In this document: one piece after another, positions 10,742 to 22,127 of the stretch
How positions within the stretch are numbered: the first letter of the stretch is position 1
How the letters are laid out: each line of letters starts with the position of its first letter
Origin: Micropterix aruncella
Lineage: Eukaryota; Arthropoda; Insecta; Lepidoptera; Micropterigidae
Length of the DNA: 64,000 nucleotides
Assembly (NCBI GenBank): GCA_944548615.1
Contig: OX155954.1
Location: 725,335-789,334, forward strand
Direction of reading: 5' to 3'
The notes under the pieces: model-generated
What the model saw: only the letters and a program-made list of their open reading frames with translations
Database searches by the model: none
Told to the model about the DNA's origin: nothing
Position numbers and translations under genes: made by a program

Positions 10742-11195
10742 ACATAACTCTTTACTCTCTATCTCGGAAGATAGCCCTTATTGTAGAATTAATTGTTTCA
10801 TAGGAATCAAATGTCCCAAAAGACCACGAGTACAAATTAAATAAATACCATGATCTCGCAAATGCTATCACCCGGGATGGCTTCACTGTTCCTCTTTGTA
10901 CCTCTCTAAAAATCTTGGCCTCTCCAGGAAAATAATCAACTCCTTCCGAGAAAAAATATCTAAAACCGCAATTTCCGCATCTCAAATTCTATAGCTTCGA
11001 AGGGGGGAGTGAATGGGTGGTAAAGTGAACGCTCACTTGTGGCAAGACAGCTGTCCTACATGTACCACAGCCAGTTGTTAATCCAGAATCCACTGGTCAC
11101 CCCTCAGTAATAGTAATATTATGATGGGCCGGACTTCGGACTTCGCTCGGTGAATTCCATGGCAGCTCCGTTTGTATTTTATTTATTTTTATTTA
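10742..11195 (+). mobile_element. Hero-like retrotransposon, 5'-truncated 3' end
   Basis: This copy shares near-identical sequence with the endonuclease end and 3' UTR of the copy at 38,450-41,954, from CTCTTTACTCTCTATCTCGG to GGCAGCTCCGTTTGTATTT. About 50 bp in the middle are deleted. It sits in mrj intron 1 and its end is only about 100 bp before exon 2. No intact protein remains. Confidence 0.8.
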
Positions 11196-11293
11196 TGCCA
11201 AGAGAATAAGTTGACCTCGGGTCTTGTGGACCCCCCTGCGGGCACTAAAACAGAAGTTTATGTATATTTTATCATTAATTTCTTTATTTTCAG

Positions 11294-11403
11294 ATATCGA
11301 AAATTAGCATTGAAATGGCACCCAGACAAAAATATCGACAATCCAGATGAGGCGAATAAAAAGTTTAAGGAAATATCTGAGGCTTATGAAATCTTATCCG
11401 ACG
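11294..11403 (+). CDS. mrj: mrj exon 2 (J-domain core with HPD)
   Basis: Acceptor TTTTCAG ends at 11,293. The exon completes the Ala codon started in exon 1 and encodes [13 protein letters not shown]. The HPD tripeptide (residues 31-33) is required to stimulate Hsp70 ATPase. Helix III/IV follows ([16 protein letters not shown]). It ends in phase 1 (G) before GTAATT at 11,404. The 110-bp length preserves frame with either exon 3 form. Confidence 0.93.
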
Positions 11404-11543
11404 GTAATTTTTTTAAACTTATTTTATTCATGCGTTTTTCTTTTAATTAGTGTTATACTTTCAAGTTGTTTGATTATCAATATCATAATAATTTGAAATG
11501 GTAACTGGATGAGGTGCAATGTTAAAAAATATGCATATTTTGT

Positions 11544-12780
11544 AGGGATGCAATGATTATTGTTTTACCGATTACGATTCTGATAATTTTGAAAAAAAAA
11601 ATGCTAATTACCCGATTACGACTCCGATTCTGATTATTGTCACAGTTCTGATATGATTAATTCATTCTGCATAAAACTGCTAAATACAGTAGATAGAATT
11701 AGGATTTTAATTACATGTATATATTATTTATTTATTGCCACACCTTTTTAAAATGAACTGTTTTATTATATACTTAGATATGTAGTTTAAATTACGAATA
11801 GGAAGATTTTTATTCAGAAAACTTTGTTTGCATTTGTCAGGTATTATTATTAATACCGCTTATTTCATAAATCACTCGATGAATCCAGCTGTTGAAAATA
11901 GTCTTTCAGATGTTTGCAATTTTCTTGAGTTTTGAGTAATGGTTAAAAGTTTCTTGAGTTTTGGATAGAAAAGATTGGGTGTGCATAAATAAACTACTCT
12001 CGAGCAATATTCCCTGTAATTTTGGACAAAGGCTCCTGATCCTCTGCCACCCCGATCGTTGCCTAGTATTATTATTTCTTCTGGGCAGGCAGCTTTGCTG
12101 GTATATCCAGATCAGATCCTCGTACATCCTTGTAAAGCATCTCATAAACAATATTAACAAGTTTTTAAGTACAAATCGAGTGGTTTTAAATTGATTGACA
12201 GAGCTTGCAGTAATAACTTCAAATGGCAGATTATACCACATGTCCACCACTCTATTTTGCAGAACGTTCTTAATAGGATTAGATTTACATTTTGCAAGTT
12301 TAAATTTTTGCTGTGACCTCGAAGATTGAATTGATCTAGAATTTGTAAATATTCTTTAGCCCAGGTACATTGTAATAATTTAGGAGAATTTTACATCTCA
12401 ATCAGGTCCTCTCGTTGTTTGAGAGTAGTCAGTCCAAGAGATTTCCAACCTATCTTTGTAATTTTATTTCTTCAGACCCACTGGTATTTTGCTTGCTCTT
12501 TGCAGCACCTTTTCCAGGACATCTACATCTTTGCATAAGTATGGGTTCCAGAACTGATAGTCAAAGAATAGGTCTCACATATTATTATGCCTTGTAGATC
12601 TTTATAAACACCTTCAAGGACCAAATTTTTTATAGGATTTATCATTGTATTCTTAGCCTGTTTCTTCTTTTTTTTTCTGCCGTTATAATAGCTAAGTAAT
12701 CGGGTCAAAAATCGAGGAATTCGATTAATCGGGAAAATATAAATAATCGTCGATTAATCATATCATCAGTTGCATCCCTA
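11544..12780. mobile_element. hAT-like element ends enclosing a retroelement fragment
   Basis: The left end TAGGGATGCAATGATTAT and right end ...ATCAGTTGCATCCCTA are inverted, with CGATTAATCG-type repeats just inside. This is a style common in insect hAT MITEs. Flanking 8-mers ATATTTTG and ATATTATA agree at 6 of 8 positions, a possible decayed duplication. A similar CGATTAATCG/TTTGCAAC end recurs near 50,960-50,995. The interior is mostly the retroelement piece listed next. Confidence 0.45.
11900..12660 (-). mobile_element. Jockey/CR1-like ORF2 C-terminal fragment
   Basis: Minus-strand translations include DMWYNLPFEVITASSVNQFK and, further up, readings like FWNPYLCKDVDVLEKV and REDLIEM. These are the usual order in the thumb and C-terminal tail of Jockey/CR1-type ORF2 (W-N-P ... 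E-x-V-Q-R-x-A-T-K ... R-G-D-L-I-E ... W-N-x-LP). Several frameshifts are present, so it is dead. Confidence 0.6.
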
Positions 12781-13829
12781 ATATTATACATGTAAAAATA
12801 TTGCTTATTTTATACATATACATTTTGAACAGTGGTAGCCCTAAGACTTTGGTACTTTTTTCATACGGTTTTTCATTGTAAATAAGACTTAGTGGGTTTT
12901 TTCTTGATGTGGTCAGGGTTTTTTTTTCTTTTTCAACAACCTGTTTTATAGAATGGTTGGAAATATTATATTATGCAAACGGAAACTCAGTATGTATTAC
13001 TATTAAATGTTGTACACTAGCAATTTAATTTATTGTTGTGGGTGCAAATCTCTAACTAAATGTAAATTTTAATCAAGGTGGTTGGCTGCAATTTAATCTT
13101 GCTTTTCTGCGCCAAAGAATCAGCGCCTGCAGCCCTATTATGAACACTTTTGCAATCAAATCTATTTTGGTGAACGAAAAGCAAAAATCGTATTATTTAA
13201 CATCATTGAACACTATCGCTAATGAAATATAATGGACCTTAACTCGCTTTGCTCTCGGTACTCAAATCATTGTTCTGTGTTGTGTTCTGTCAAAAATTGA
13301 TTGCTATTCTTGGAATTCTGAAACAATAATTTTAAAAGGTGAAGTAACCTTCTAAAAACTGTTATTACCATCGTCTCAGGTGATGCATCATGTGAGCCTG
13401 AAATAAAATGTTAATCAGCAGTTTCGGTCTTCGAAAGTCAGCTTAAGCCTACAAAAGTTGTCCAGTTTAGCATGCGTATTTATGAAAACAGTTGTTTCAT
13501 TTGTTCCAAAATCAGGATAAGATGACACAATCCTCTCACAAGAACGGAGAACCGTTACCGCATCTTGATACACAACTGTGTGTGTGTGCCAGAAATTATA
13601 TCTAAACTCCGTAGGGGTAACTTTAAAGGTCCCACTTTAATGGGAGTTCTTGCACCGCTCAGAAAACAAAGGAATTTTTCGGAGTAGGAAACACAGAGTT
13701 GATGATGGATCCATACAATCCTCTCATTATTTTACATTCTTGAGTATCATAGATAAGTTGCTGCATCAGCAGTTTCAAGACCATGAAAATCTTCAGAACC
13801 CTGAGCTGAATAGCCTATCTTCGTGAACT
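12781..13829. other. mrj intron 2 sequence, no feature recognised
   Basis: AT-rich sequence with no ORF or paired termini recognised. Confidence 0.45.
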
Positions 13830-14072
13830 AAAATCGGAATTAGTTCATGCGAGCTGAGACAGGCCAATACTTTAGATTGGAATATGAAATTAATGATTGT
13901 TACTTTTCCAGCATAAAACTATCAATTCAATATGTAAGACCAGACAAAATGTTTTTAAACAAAAGAAAAAAAACAATTGTTCATTTGACATATCGTTCTA
14001 ACGCACTGATCCGTCTCGTTCGCATGAACTATTTTCCGATATTATATCACGAAGAAATGCAATCGAGCCTAT
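13830..14072. repeat. MITE remnant related to 42,676-42,972
   Basis: The left part reads GAACTAAAATCGGAATTAGT and GCGAGCTGAGACAG. The right part reads TCTCGTTCGCATGAACTA and ACGAAGAAATGCAATCGAGCC. The same paired ends occur inside the element at 42,676-42,972, and one end at about 51,267-51,290. Degraded and non-coding; the 78-codon frame across it is not considered a gene. Confidence 0.5.
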
Positions 14073-14329
14073 TACTGTTTTAACAATTAGATTTTAATGG
14101 AGGACCGTTCGAAAATATAAAAAAATATTTTTTTAGTTTTTTTGTTTTTAATACCACATGGAGCAGTCGTAAGAGCGATCGGATCACGAGAGTGATCACC
14201 ATAGGGCTGCTGAACCTCGCTTGAAATACGAAGCAGTCTAATATACATTTTAACACTGCTCTGTATGCTGTAAATACCCAGAGCGACATTGTAAAGTGGA
14301 ATTTGTTTGCCACCCCCCTTTGACCGCAG

Positions 14330-14479
14330 AGAGTAAGAGGAAGATTTATGACACGCGCGGCACGACGCACCAATCGCACCATCAGGGCCACCGGTACTCG
14401 CGGGCGGGCGGCGTCAATGGCCACAGGCACTTTAGCTTCCGGGGCTTCTTCGGCGAGACACCATTCCATCGTTACTTCG
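14330..14479 (+). CDS. mrj: candidate alternative exon 3' of the mrj-like gene
   Basis: A pyrimidine-rich acceptor (CACCCCCCTTTGACCGCAG, ending 14,329) precedes 150 bp with no stop, followed by GTAGAT at 14,480. It enters in phase 1 and leaves in phase 1, exactly like constitutive exon 3. Joined to exon 2 it reads SD-ESKRKIYDTRG and ends FRGFFGETPFHRYF. Exon 3 gives SD-EKKRRMYDQYG and contains EFFGGSPFADLF, so the two look like duplicated exons. The middle is His/Arg/Gly-rich. It could be mutually exclusive with exon 3 (240-aa protein) or a cassette included with it (301 aa). The exon is predicted and expression is unproven. Confidence 0.72.
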
Positions 14480-14876
14480 GTAGATAGCACACCCCATCAC
14501 AATATATATTTTTTTATTTGCCGCTCCTGGGCTTCTACGCTGAAACATTGGCTAGCGCAGCGACGAGTCACTAACGATTTGAGAATTCTCCAAACTAACA
14601 CTCACCGGTTTCGGGTTTTGGAATTTATTTTAACCTCCGATCAGGTGCATGGATTTTTATAAAGAAAGTGGTCCCACATAGTCTAATCGACTTACTGATA
14701 GTAAAAAATATATTATAATATCTAATAATAATATAAATTGTTTATTTACATCAAAATCTGTCTAATTTTAACAAAATTTCATAATTAACCTTGAAGGAAT
14801 ATACAATATAAAGTTTTATTAAGTTATCTTCAAAATTTGTCTAAAATTGGCATCTTACCAGCGTGTCACCATTTAT

Positions 14877-15524
14877 TATATAGGGTATTAGATTGCTCAA
14901 TGCCATACTATGTTTTGGCAGCTAGGATTTTCTATGAAACATACTTACTAAAATACCACTATGTAGATGGTACTCATAGTGCCAAACATTGATTTATCTT
15001 CTCTTACGTTCAGTAGCCTAATAGATAGCGTTCTATTCTAAACAACCCTTCTTGTATATCAAAATAAAATAATAATATTAATAAAGTAATAATATTACAA
15101 TAGTAATAATAAAATAATAATAAACAAATTTTTAAATCACAGCTCTTAATATTGTTTACAGAAAGATATAAATTTTTATTTGCTGTACAAGTTTCAATTC
15201 ATAATAAATAGGCGCTTTAGTATTCAAATACTCTAATAGATGGCATTCTAATCACCGTATTATTTCTTTAATGTAATCAGCCTATATAAAAAAAGCAATA
15301 GCTGGCATTAATAATTTAATGTTATTATTGTTATCGTTGGTTGAATATTAAGTTTTTATAACTAATCAGACCATTATAAAAAACCATTCATTATCCATAT
15401 TATAGATGGCCAAATATATTGCTATTAGTTTCGCCGGACAATGCTATCAGCGCCACCTGCATTTCGCCAGCGCAGCAGAGTTGACAAAGCTTACTATGGC
15501 ATTGAGCAATATAATACCTTATAT
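14877..15524. mobile_element. DNA-transposon-like element with about 45-bp inverted ends
   Basis: The left end reads AGGGTATTAGATTGCTCAAT then GCCATACTATG. The inverted right end reads AAGGTATTATATTGCTCAAT then GCCATAGTA. The body is AT-rich and non-coding. Related sequence forms the right part of 17,880-19,003. The duplication may be TA; class unassigned. Confidence 0.6.
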
Positions 15525-17879
15525 GATTAGACATGATTGATTAGACATCCCATCAATGATTAGACATTTATGTAGGAATGAAGAAAGAGCGGCGTCGTTT
15601 CGACACCTCAATTTCGCTTGAAGGGAAGGGGGAAAAAAGGGGTTTGCAACTCAATTTGCAATTTGTTGCAAACGATTTTTCGGTAAATAGGATCCTTCAA
15701 ACTGCCATCCAGATTTCAACTTGCGATTCACATTTCAATTTGTGCAATTAAACTCCTATGCAATAATATACTTTTCCACTAGCAGCATTATTGCTCTCGG
15801 GGGTGGCTACTCTTTGACGGAAAAGTGTTTATACCGGGTGTTCAAGTCCTAAAACGTATTTTTTAAAGGGGTGATTCTATTCTTCAAATAGATTTTTTTA
15901 TACTAGGAGATTTTTTAATATGTCTACGTAAAACTGAGTTGAAAGTTATAAATGTTATTTATTTAGTTTTTTATAATAGAATATTTTATATTTTAAACTC
16001 AGTAACGAAGTCCTAAATCAATAAAACACAATTAATTTTTAACCTAGATTTCACGTACAATAATTTCCAGTTAAAAAAAATCTAATATCCAAAGAAAAAT
16101 AAAATTTTCTTCTTCAGGTTGATATAATCATCCCTAAAAAAAAGTACTTCAAGTACTTTAAATCGCTTTTCCTAAATTAAATACAGAAATGTCATCAGCA
16201 ATGTTTACTATGCTTTTATAATTTATTACAAATTCTATCCGCTGAAGTCGTCATCGTTAATCTTTTCCACTTTTATTATAGCAGCGAAACAGACATTTTG
16301 GCAGCTCTACAGAAATATTTTGGCAATGCGATTTTAAATACTCCCACTAATTCAGCATGTTTGGTGTTGGTTTATATTAATTATAACGGTGTTTTATTTT
16401 TATATCAAGGTTTAACTGTACAAAGTCTGTTCAAGAAGTATTCAACTTTATTATTTATTCTTAAATGATCGAAGCACATCGTCGCACTATGTGTGACACC
16501 GCAGCGATGCCAACGAGCAAACTTTGCTGGGCATGAAAAAAACTGAATAACTTCGTTCACGAGATGTTTTTCTTTAGTTGTGTATATGTATAAGACAAAA
16601 TTAAAATAGTTTGATGTACTAACGATTAAAACTGTCAAAGAGTTAAGTTATTTGCGAGTAATTACTGCTAAGCATGTAAGAGGTACCACCGGATGAAATT
16701 GTCAACTCGTGCCTATGAGATGCCACTGCAATAAAAATTGCTGAAAAAGTAAGCAATTTAAGCCATCGGGACATGGACAGAACGATCCAGAGTGTGATTT
16801 TACACCAGTACCAAAAAGAAAACGCAAATTTGATTTTTGATGCATATGAGGTCTTACATACAGGTGAGTTTTTAACCCCTTGAGCGGCAAATGGGACAAT
16901 TGTCCCACAATTGAAATTACCGTAGAGCGGCAAAGGGGACATCTGTCCCAGCCGAGATCGGCGCCGATGTTTTCCAATTATTATTTACCCTTGATACCTC
17001 ACACAAATCATACGGCCTGTGGTATGTGCGAAAAGAGGAGAAAATTCTCTGTCGTTAACTAGTTGGTTCATTATTTTTCACACAGTCGCCATTTTTTAGT
17101 CTATGATTGAACCAAACCAAACCAAAAACTTCAATATTCATGTTGATTTTCAACACCGAATATTTTTTTATTTTTGTATGGGTATAAGTAAAACAAAGTC
17201 ATAGGTTGAATGAAGCATATTATAATTATTATAAAAGTATTCACAATTTCTTGTATAGGGTGATTTATTTCCAGAAAAAACATAGAAATGTTGGACAAGG
17301 CAGTTTTTTTCTGTACCACAACTTTGACAGATAATTCTGAATAATGCTTAGGTATTGCTTTACATAACGACGTTACACGTATCTAATAGCAAATTTCAAA
17401 AGGAATATAAAACAGGTCTTCTTCATGCGATCCGTATAGTAGTTTCGGAGTAATCGTCGTTTTCCTGAAACGCTATATTTTTGTTGTGATGTAATCTTCT
17501 TGTTCGCGTCCTCTAAGAGAAACTACAATTCAAACGTCAGCGCTCGAGGTATTAATTAAAGACACCCTTGAAATGGGTGAATCAATATGAGCAAATAGGC
17601 AACTTTTTACAACAAATTGTTGAATCAAATAATATGTAATAAAATTATTTTAAAATTAAATTTTATTCCAAATGATTTACAGTTTGAGAATTAATCAGCT
17701 GTTTTGTTTGATCTTGTTATTGATCGAGGTCGTTGAACTCGGCGGCATTGAATGGCTTAATAACACAATAGTTTGGAAGCAATGCCACAGTTGGCGCTCA
17801 AAACATTGCCAGATCTTGCTCGGAGTAAATTTTTATGAGAGCCGAGTTCTCCTTTTCCCTTACATAAATACGACAGTTT
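15525..17879. other. mrj intron 2, no gene; fragments of dispersed repeats
   Basis: No coding segment is supported. About 16,680-16,820 shares blocks (GAGATGCCACTGCAAT, GGACAGAACGATCC, GAGTGTGATTT) with 33,790-33,895. At 16,875 a TTAACCCCTTGAGCGGC start resembles a piggyBac-type end, but its partner was not found. Confidence 0.4.
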
Positions 17880-19003
17880 CACATAAATACGACATTGATT
17901 ATTATTCTCTTATATTCATTAGCCCAAAAGATGGCACTCTAAACAAGCCTATGCTGAAATATAATAGCCCTATATTGAAATATAATAATAATATAATAAC
18001 AATCATAATTTGGTATACAGGATTCAAAACGTAATAATTACGAGCCTTAATATTTGAATAGACTAATCGATGGCATTTTAATTTCTCCATATTATTTCTG
18101 TTATATAATCAGCCTATAAATAAATGCAATAGTTGGTACTAATGGAGCCAATGGGCCGGCCCTGTTGAGTTGGCCACGAAGACCCATTTGTTCAAGGTCG
18201 GTCACACTCACGGGTCAATACCCATCCGGCGGCCTCCATGCATGAAGTGCGAGCCCGGGCAGGACTCTGGCCTGAGGGCTAGTTTCCCCAAGTAGTCAAT
18301 CTTCTGGCGCTCCTGGACGGTCTAAGCACCATGCGACGTAAGCCAATCGATTGTGTATTCTAACAGTCGGGGGAGTCTGGAAACAGGACTGTCTCCTATA
18401 GAGCGGGGGTAGTTGTTGACCTTACGGCGACTGCTCTTGAAACGACCATCGGCTACCCGATTCCAAGTGAACAACCGAGCAAAGGATGCCGTGGTCCGCG
18501 ATAGATTCGGTATCGGATAGACCGCGCAAGCGACCTCGAACTCGTAACCAGCCGGCCGAAGTAATCTAGTTGCAACTGGAAGTAAGGCGCGTGTGTCGGC
18601 CCGCTGGGTAACATACCTGATTCTCTCGTGGCAAGGCGTTGGCTTCTTACGGGCATGTTGCGGAACTTGACGGTGGACTGTTTTGTCCTAAGTCTTATGC
18701 GTTCACCTCACGGGAGACAGAACGATCAGATTTCGTTATAACTTCCTGAGGTGACGGGTTCGCCCGTTGTAGTCGACAGCTCTAACTTGTACTAATAATT
18801 GAGTGTTATTATTATTATTGGTTAAATTATTGGGTTTTTATAATCCATCAGTACTTTATATAAAATTATTCATTATATCAATGTTATCATACATGGCCAA
18901 ATAAATAGTTTGTTTCGCCAGACGATGCTAACAGCTCCACCTGCATCTCCCCAGCACAAGGGTTGCCAAAACGTGCCATTGAGCAATCTAATGCCCTTTA
19001 TAA
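17880..19003. mobile_element. second copy of the 14,877 element, interrupted
   Basis: From about 17,900 the sequence parallels 14,995 onward. It ends with GCCATTGAGCAATCTAATGCC, the same right terminus. A GC-rich family copy (18,144-18,786) is inserted inside. The left terminus was not found, so it may be truncated. Confidence 0.5.
18144..18786 (+). repeat. GC-rich interspersed family, copy E (full length)
   Basis: The copy starts GGAGCCAATGGGCC and ends ACGGGTTCGCCCGT, GTAGTCGACAGCTCTAAC. Direct repeats at the borders read TTGGTACTAAT (18,133-18,143) and TTGTACTAAT (18,787-18,796), identical over GTACTAAT. It is inserted within the 17,880 element, giving a clean pre-insertion sequence. Non-coding on both strands. 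Confidence 0.75.
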
Positions 19004-19280
19004 TCAATGGCATTACCAGGGGGACTACTTTGTAGGAGATTACTTTATTTTGTATGAATAAGTGTGTATTATTTCCGATAAAAGGTTGGATATTTTTTGA
19101 ACAGAGTGGTATTGCGTGCTCTTCTTTTATTGTAATTATGACGGCTACAGACCTTGTACAACTGTGACTAATTTGAATTCTGTGTTATTCCTCGCCTTTT
19201 TGATACAAAAACAGCCATAGAACATCCTCTCAAATCATATTCTCTGATTTGCATTTAAAATTATTTGTTATTTATTTCAG

Positions 19281-19463
19281 AGAAGAAACGTCGCATGTAT
19301 GACCAGTACGGCAAAGAAGGCTTAGGAAAAGGTCGTCGCGGACCAGCTTCGAATGAAGATGACTTCGATTACGACATTCACGGATTCCCTTTCACATTCC
19401 GAGACCCCAACGATGTGTTTGAAGAGTTCTTTGGCGGCTCACCATTTGCTGATCTTTTTGCTT
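19281..19463 (+). CDS. mrj: mrj exon 3 (end of J domain, G/F region)
   Basis: Acceptor TTTATTTCAG ends at 19,280. The exon enters in phase 1 to complete Glu59 and encodes KKRRMYDQYGKEGLGKGRRG. It then gives an acidic stretch (EDDFDYD) and PFTFRDPNDVFEEFFGGSPF, the hallmark G/F region of DNAJB6/B2 proteins. It leaves in phase 1 at GCTT before the consensus donor GTAAGT. The 183-bp length is a multiple of three. Confidence 0.93.
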
Positions 19464-20262
19464 GTAAGTTTCTTATACTATCACGACCTGTACGTAGCCC
19501 TCTGCTTGTGCTAGATGGGACTGTAAGACTTCTGGCACGATAGATGAATCTAAACCAATTCGTAAGCTTCAATTAATTTGTGTCATGTTATTATATAAAT
19601 ATATAATACGCCCAAAACTCTTATCATGTACCGTCTGATGGCCACATACAATGACCGATTTCAAGATATTAACATATGTTACATGGCCCAACCTAAATTC
19701 AGAGAGGCTTTTCATAGCTCACTTCGCGACTAGGTAATATTGTATAACATACAGATATGCAGACTTTGAAAACAGCAGAGCGAAAATGTAACAAATAATA
19801 ATATATAATATAAATACTGATATCCCATCCCTATCCTTTCCTATCCTATCCCCTATCATTCCTGATTGCAATGATTAAATTCGCGACTAAAAATAATGTA
19901 CTTTGATAATAATGTACTTTGATAAAAATAATGTTGAATATTGTATATTAATTTTTTGTATATTAAATTTTCGCATTATTCTTCAATTGTAGACATATAT
20001 TGTTACTTTCAAACATATTTTTACTTTTACTCTACACGTTAATAATTATTATCAAAGTAATAGAATTTCTACAAATTTTAATTGTTTTAATTTTTTTTTT
20101 TTTTTTTTATAATAATTAGTTAGTAATTTGATTAGATACATCGAAACAATATTTTATAAAGTCTGCCTTAGAACAGGCCCTGGCCTAGTTAGGCGACTTT
20201 TATTCATTGCTCTATCTCCTCGAGAATCAGTTTTTTGCTAACGTCTCATATATATATATATA
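19464..20262. other. mrj intron 3 start, no gene
   Basis: AT-rich. Around 20,160-20,215 a short segment (TTAGAACAGGCCCTGGCCTA, then GTTAGGCGAC) matches in inverse the 3' UTR of the retroelement tail near 34,340-34,370. A T20 run ends at 20,109. Confidence 0.45.
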
Positions 20263-22127
20263 TCTTAATATATATAAATTACGTGTCACGTTGTTTGTCC
20301 GCGATGGACTCCTAAACTACTTAACCGATTTGAATCAAATTTGCACACCGTGTGCAGTTTGATCCAACTTGAAAGATAGGATAGCTTACATCTTAATTTA
20401 TAGTCGCAATATTATTTTATTGCAAATTATTTTATTCACAATTATCTGTTAGCTCCAAACGATGTTAACAGATGGCGATAACTGTTGACTGGATTGAGTA
20501 AGTAATCAATAGGTGGCGCTGCTATGTTAAACCTACAAACGTGTCATATCTTAATATATATATCTTAATATATATAAATTACGTGTCACGTTGTTTGTCC
20601 GCGATGGACTCCTAAACTACTTAACCGATTTGAATCAAATTTGCACACCGTGTGCAGTTTGATCCAACTTGAAAGATAGGATAGCTTACATCTTAATTTA
20701 TAGTCGCAATATTATTTTATTGCAAATTATTTTATTCACAATTATCTGTTAGCTCCAAACGATGTTAACAGATGGCGATAACCGTTGACTGGATTGAGTA
20801 AGTAATCAATAGGTGGCGCTGCTATGTTAAACCTACAAACGTATCATATCTTAATATACCTATATAAATTACGTGTGATGGACTCCTAAACTACTTAACC
20901 GATTTGAATCAAATTTGCACACCGTGTGCAGTTTGATCCAACTTGAAAGATAGGATAGTTTACATCTTAATTTATAGTCGCAATATTATTTTATTGCAAA
21001 TTATTTTATTCACAATTATCTGTTAGCTCCAAACGATGTTAACAGATGGCGATAACTGTTGACTGGATTAAGTAAGTAATCAATAGGTGGCGCTGCTATG
21101 TTAAACCATTGATTTTATATTACACTATAAAATCAATGGTTAAACCTACAAACGTGTCATATCTTAATCTTAATATATATAAATTACGTGTCACGTTGTT
21201 TGTCCGCGATGGACTCCTAAACTACTTAACCGATTTGAATCAAATTTGCACACCGTGTGCAGTTTGATCCAACTTGAAAGATAGGATAGCTTACATCTTA
21301 ATTTATAGTCGCAATATTATTTTATTGCAAATTATTTTATTCACAATTATCTGTTAGCTCCAAACGATGTTAACAGATGGCGATAACCGTTGACTGGATT
21401 GAGTAAGTAATCAATAGGTGGCGCTGCTATGTTAAACCTACAAACGTATCATATCTTAATATACCTATATAAATTACGTGTGATGGACTCCTAAACTACT
21501 TAACCGATTTGAATCAAATTTGCACACCGTGTGCAGTTTGATCCAACTTGAAAGATAGGATAGTTTACATCTTAATTTATAGTCGCAATATTATTTTATT
21601 GCAAATTATTTTATTCACAATTATCTGTTAGCTCCAAACGATGTTAACAGATGGCGATAACTGTTGACTGGATTAAGTAAGTAATCAATAGGTGGCGCTG
21701 CTATGTTAAACCATTGATTTTATATTACACTATAAAATCAATGGTTAAACCTACAAACGTGTCATATCTTAATAGGTATATATAAATTACGTGTCACGTT
21801 GTTTGTCCGCGATGGACTCCTAAACTACTAAACCGATTTGAATCAAATTTGCACACCGTGTGCAGTTTGATCCAACTTGAAAGATAAGATAGCTTACATC
21901 TTAAATTTGCACACCGTGAGCGGTTTGATCCAACTTGAAAAATAGGATATCGAACATCTTAATTTATAGTCGCAATATTGTTTTATTGCAAATTATTTGT
22001 CTATTATTTGACATTCAAAATTATCTGTTAGCTCCAAACGATGTTAACAGATGGCGATATCTGTTGACTGGATTGAGTAAGTAATCAATAGGTGGCGCTG
22101 CTATGTTAAACCTACAAACGTGTCATA
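20263..22127 (+). repeat. tandem array of Helitron 5' ends (six units)
   Basis: Head-to-tail units start near 20,263, 20,563, 20,849, 21,162, 21,454 and 21,767, each about 285-360 bp. Each begins TCTTAATATATATAAATTAC or a variant, and continues CGCGATGGACTCCTAAACTA. Each ends GTTAAACCTACAAACGTGTC. Units 2+3 and 4+5 form an approximately 605-bp higher-order pair repeated almost exactly. Units 3 and 5 carry an added 16-bp-stem hairpin (21,104-21,141 and about 21,709-21,746). No unit carries a Helitron 3' end. The seventh 5' end starts the element at 22,128. Confidence 0.85.

Noticed and set aside
14080..14490. 136-codon minus-strand frame and 104-codon + frame over the alternative mrj exon
   Set aside because: They are antisense or shifted shadows of the phase-matched exon, which alone has matching splice sites and homology to exon 3.
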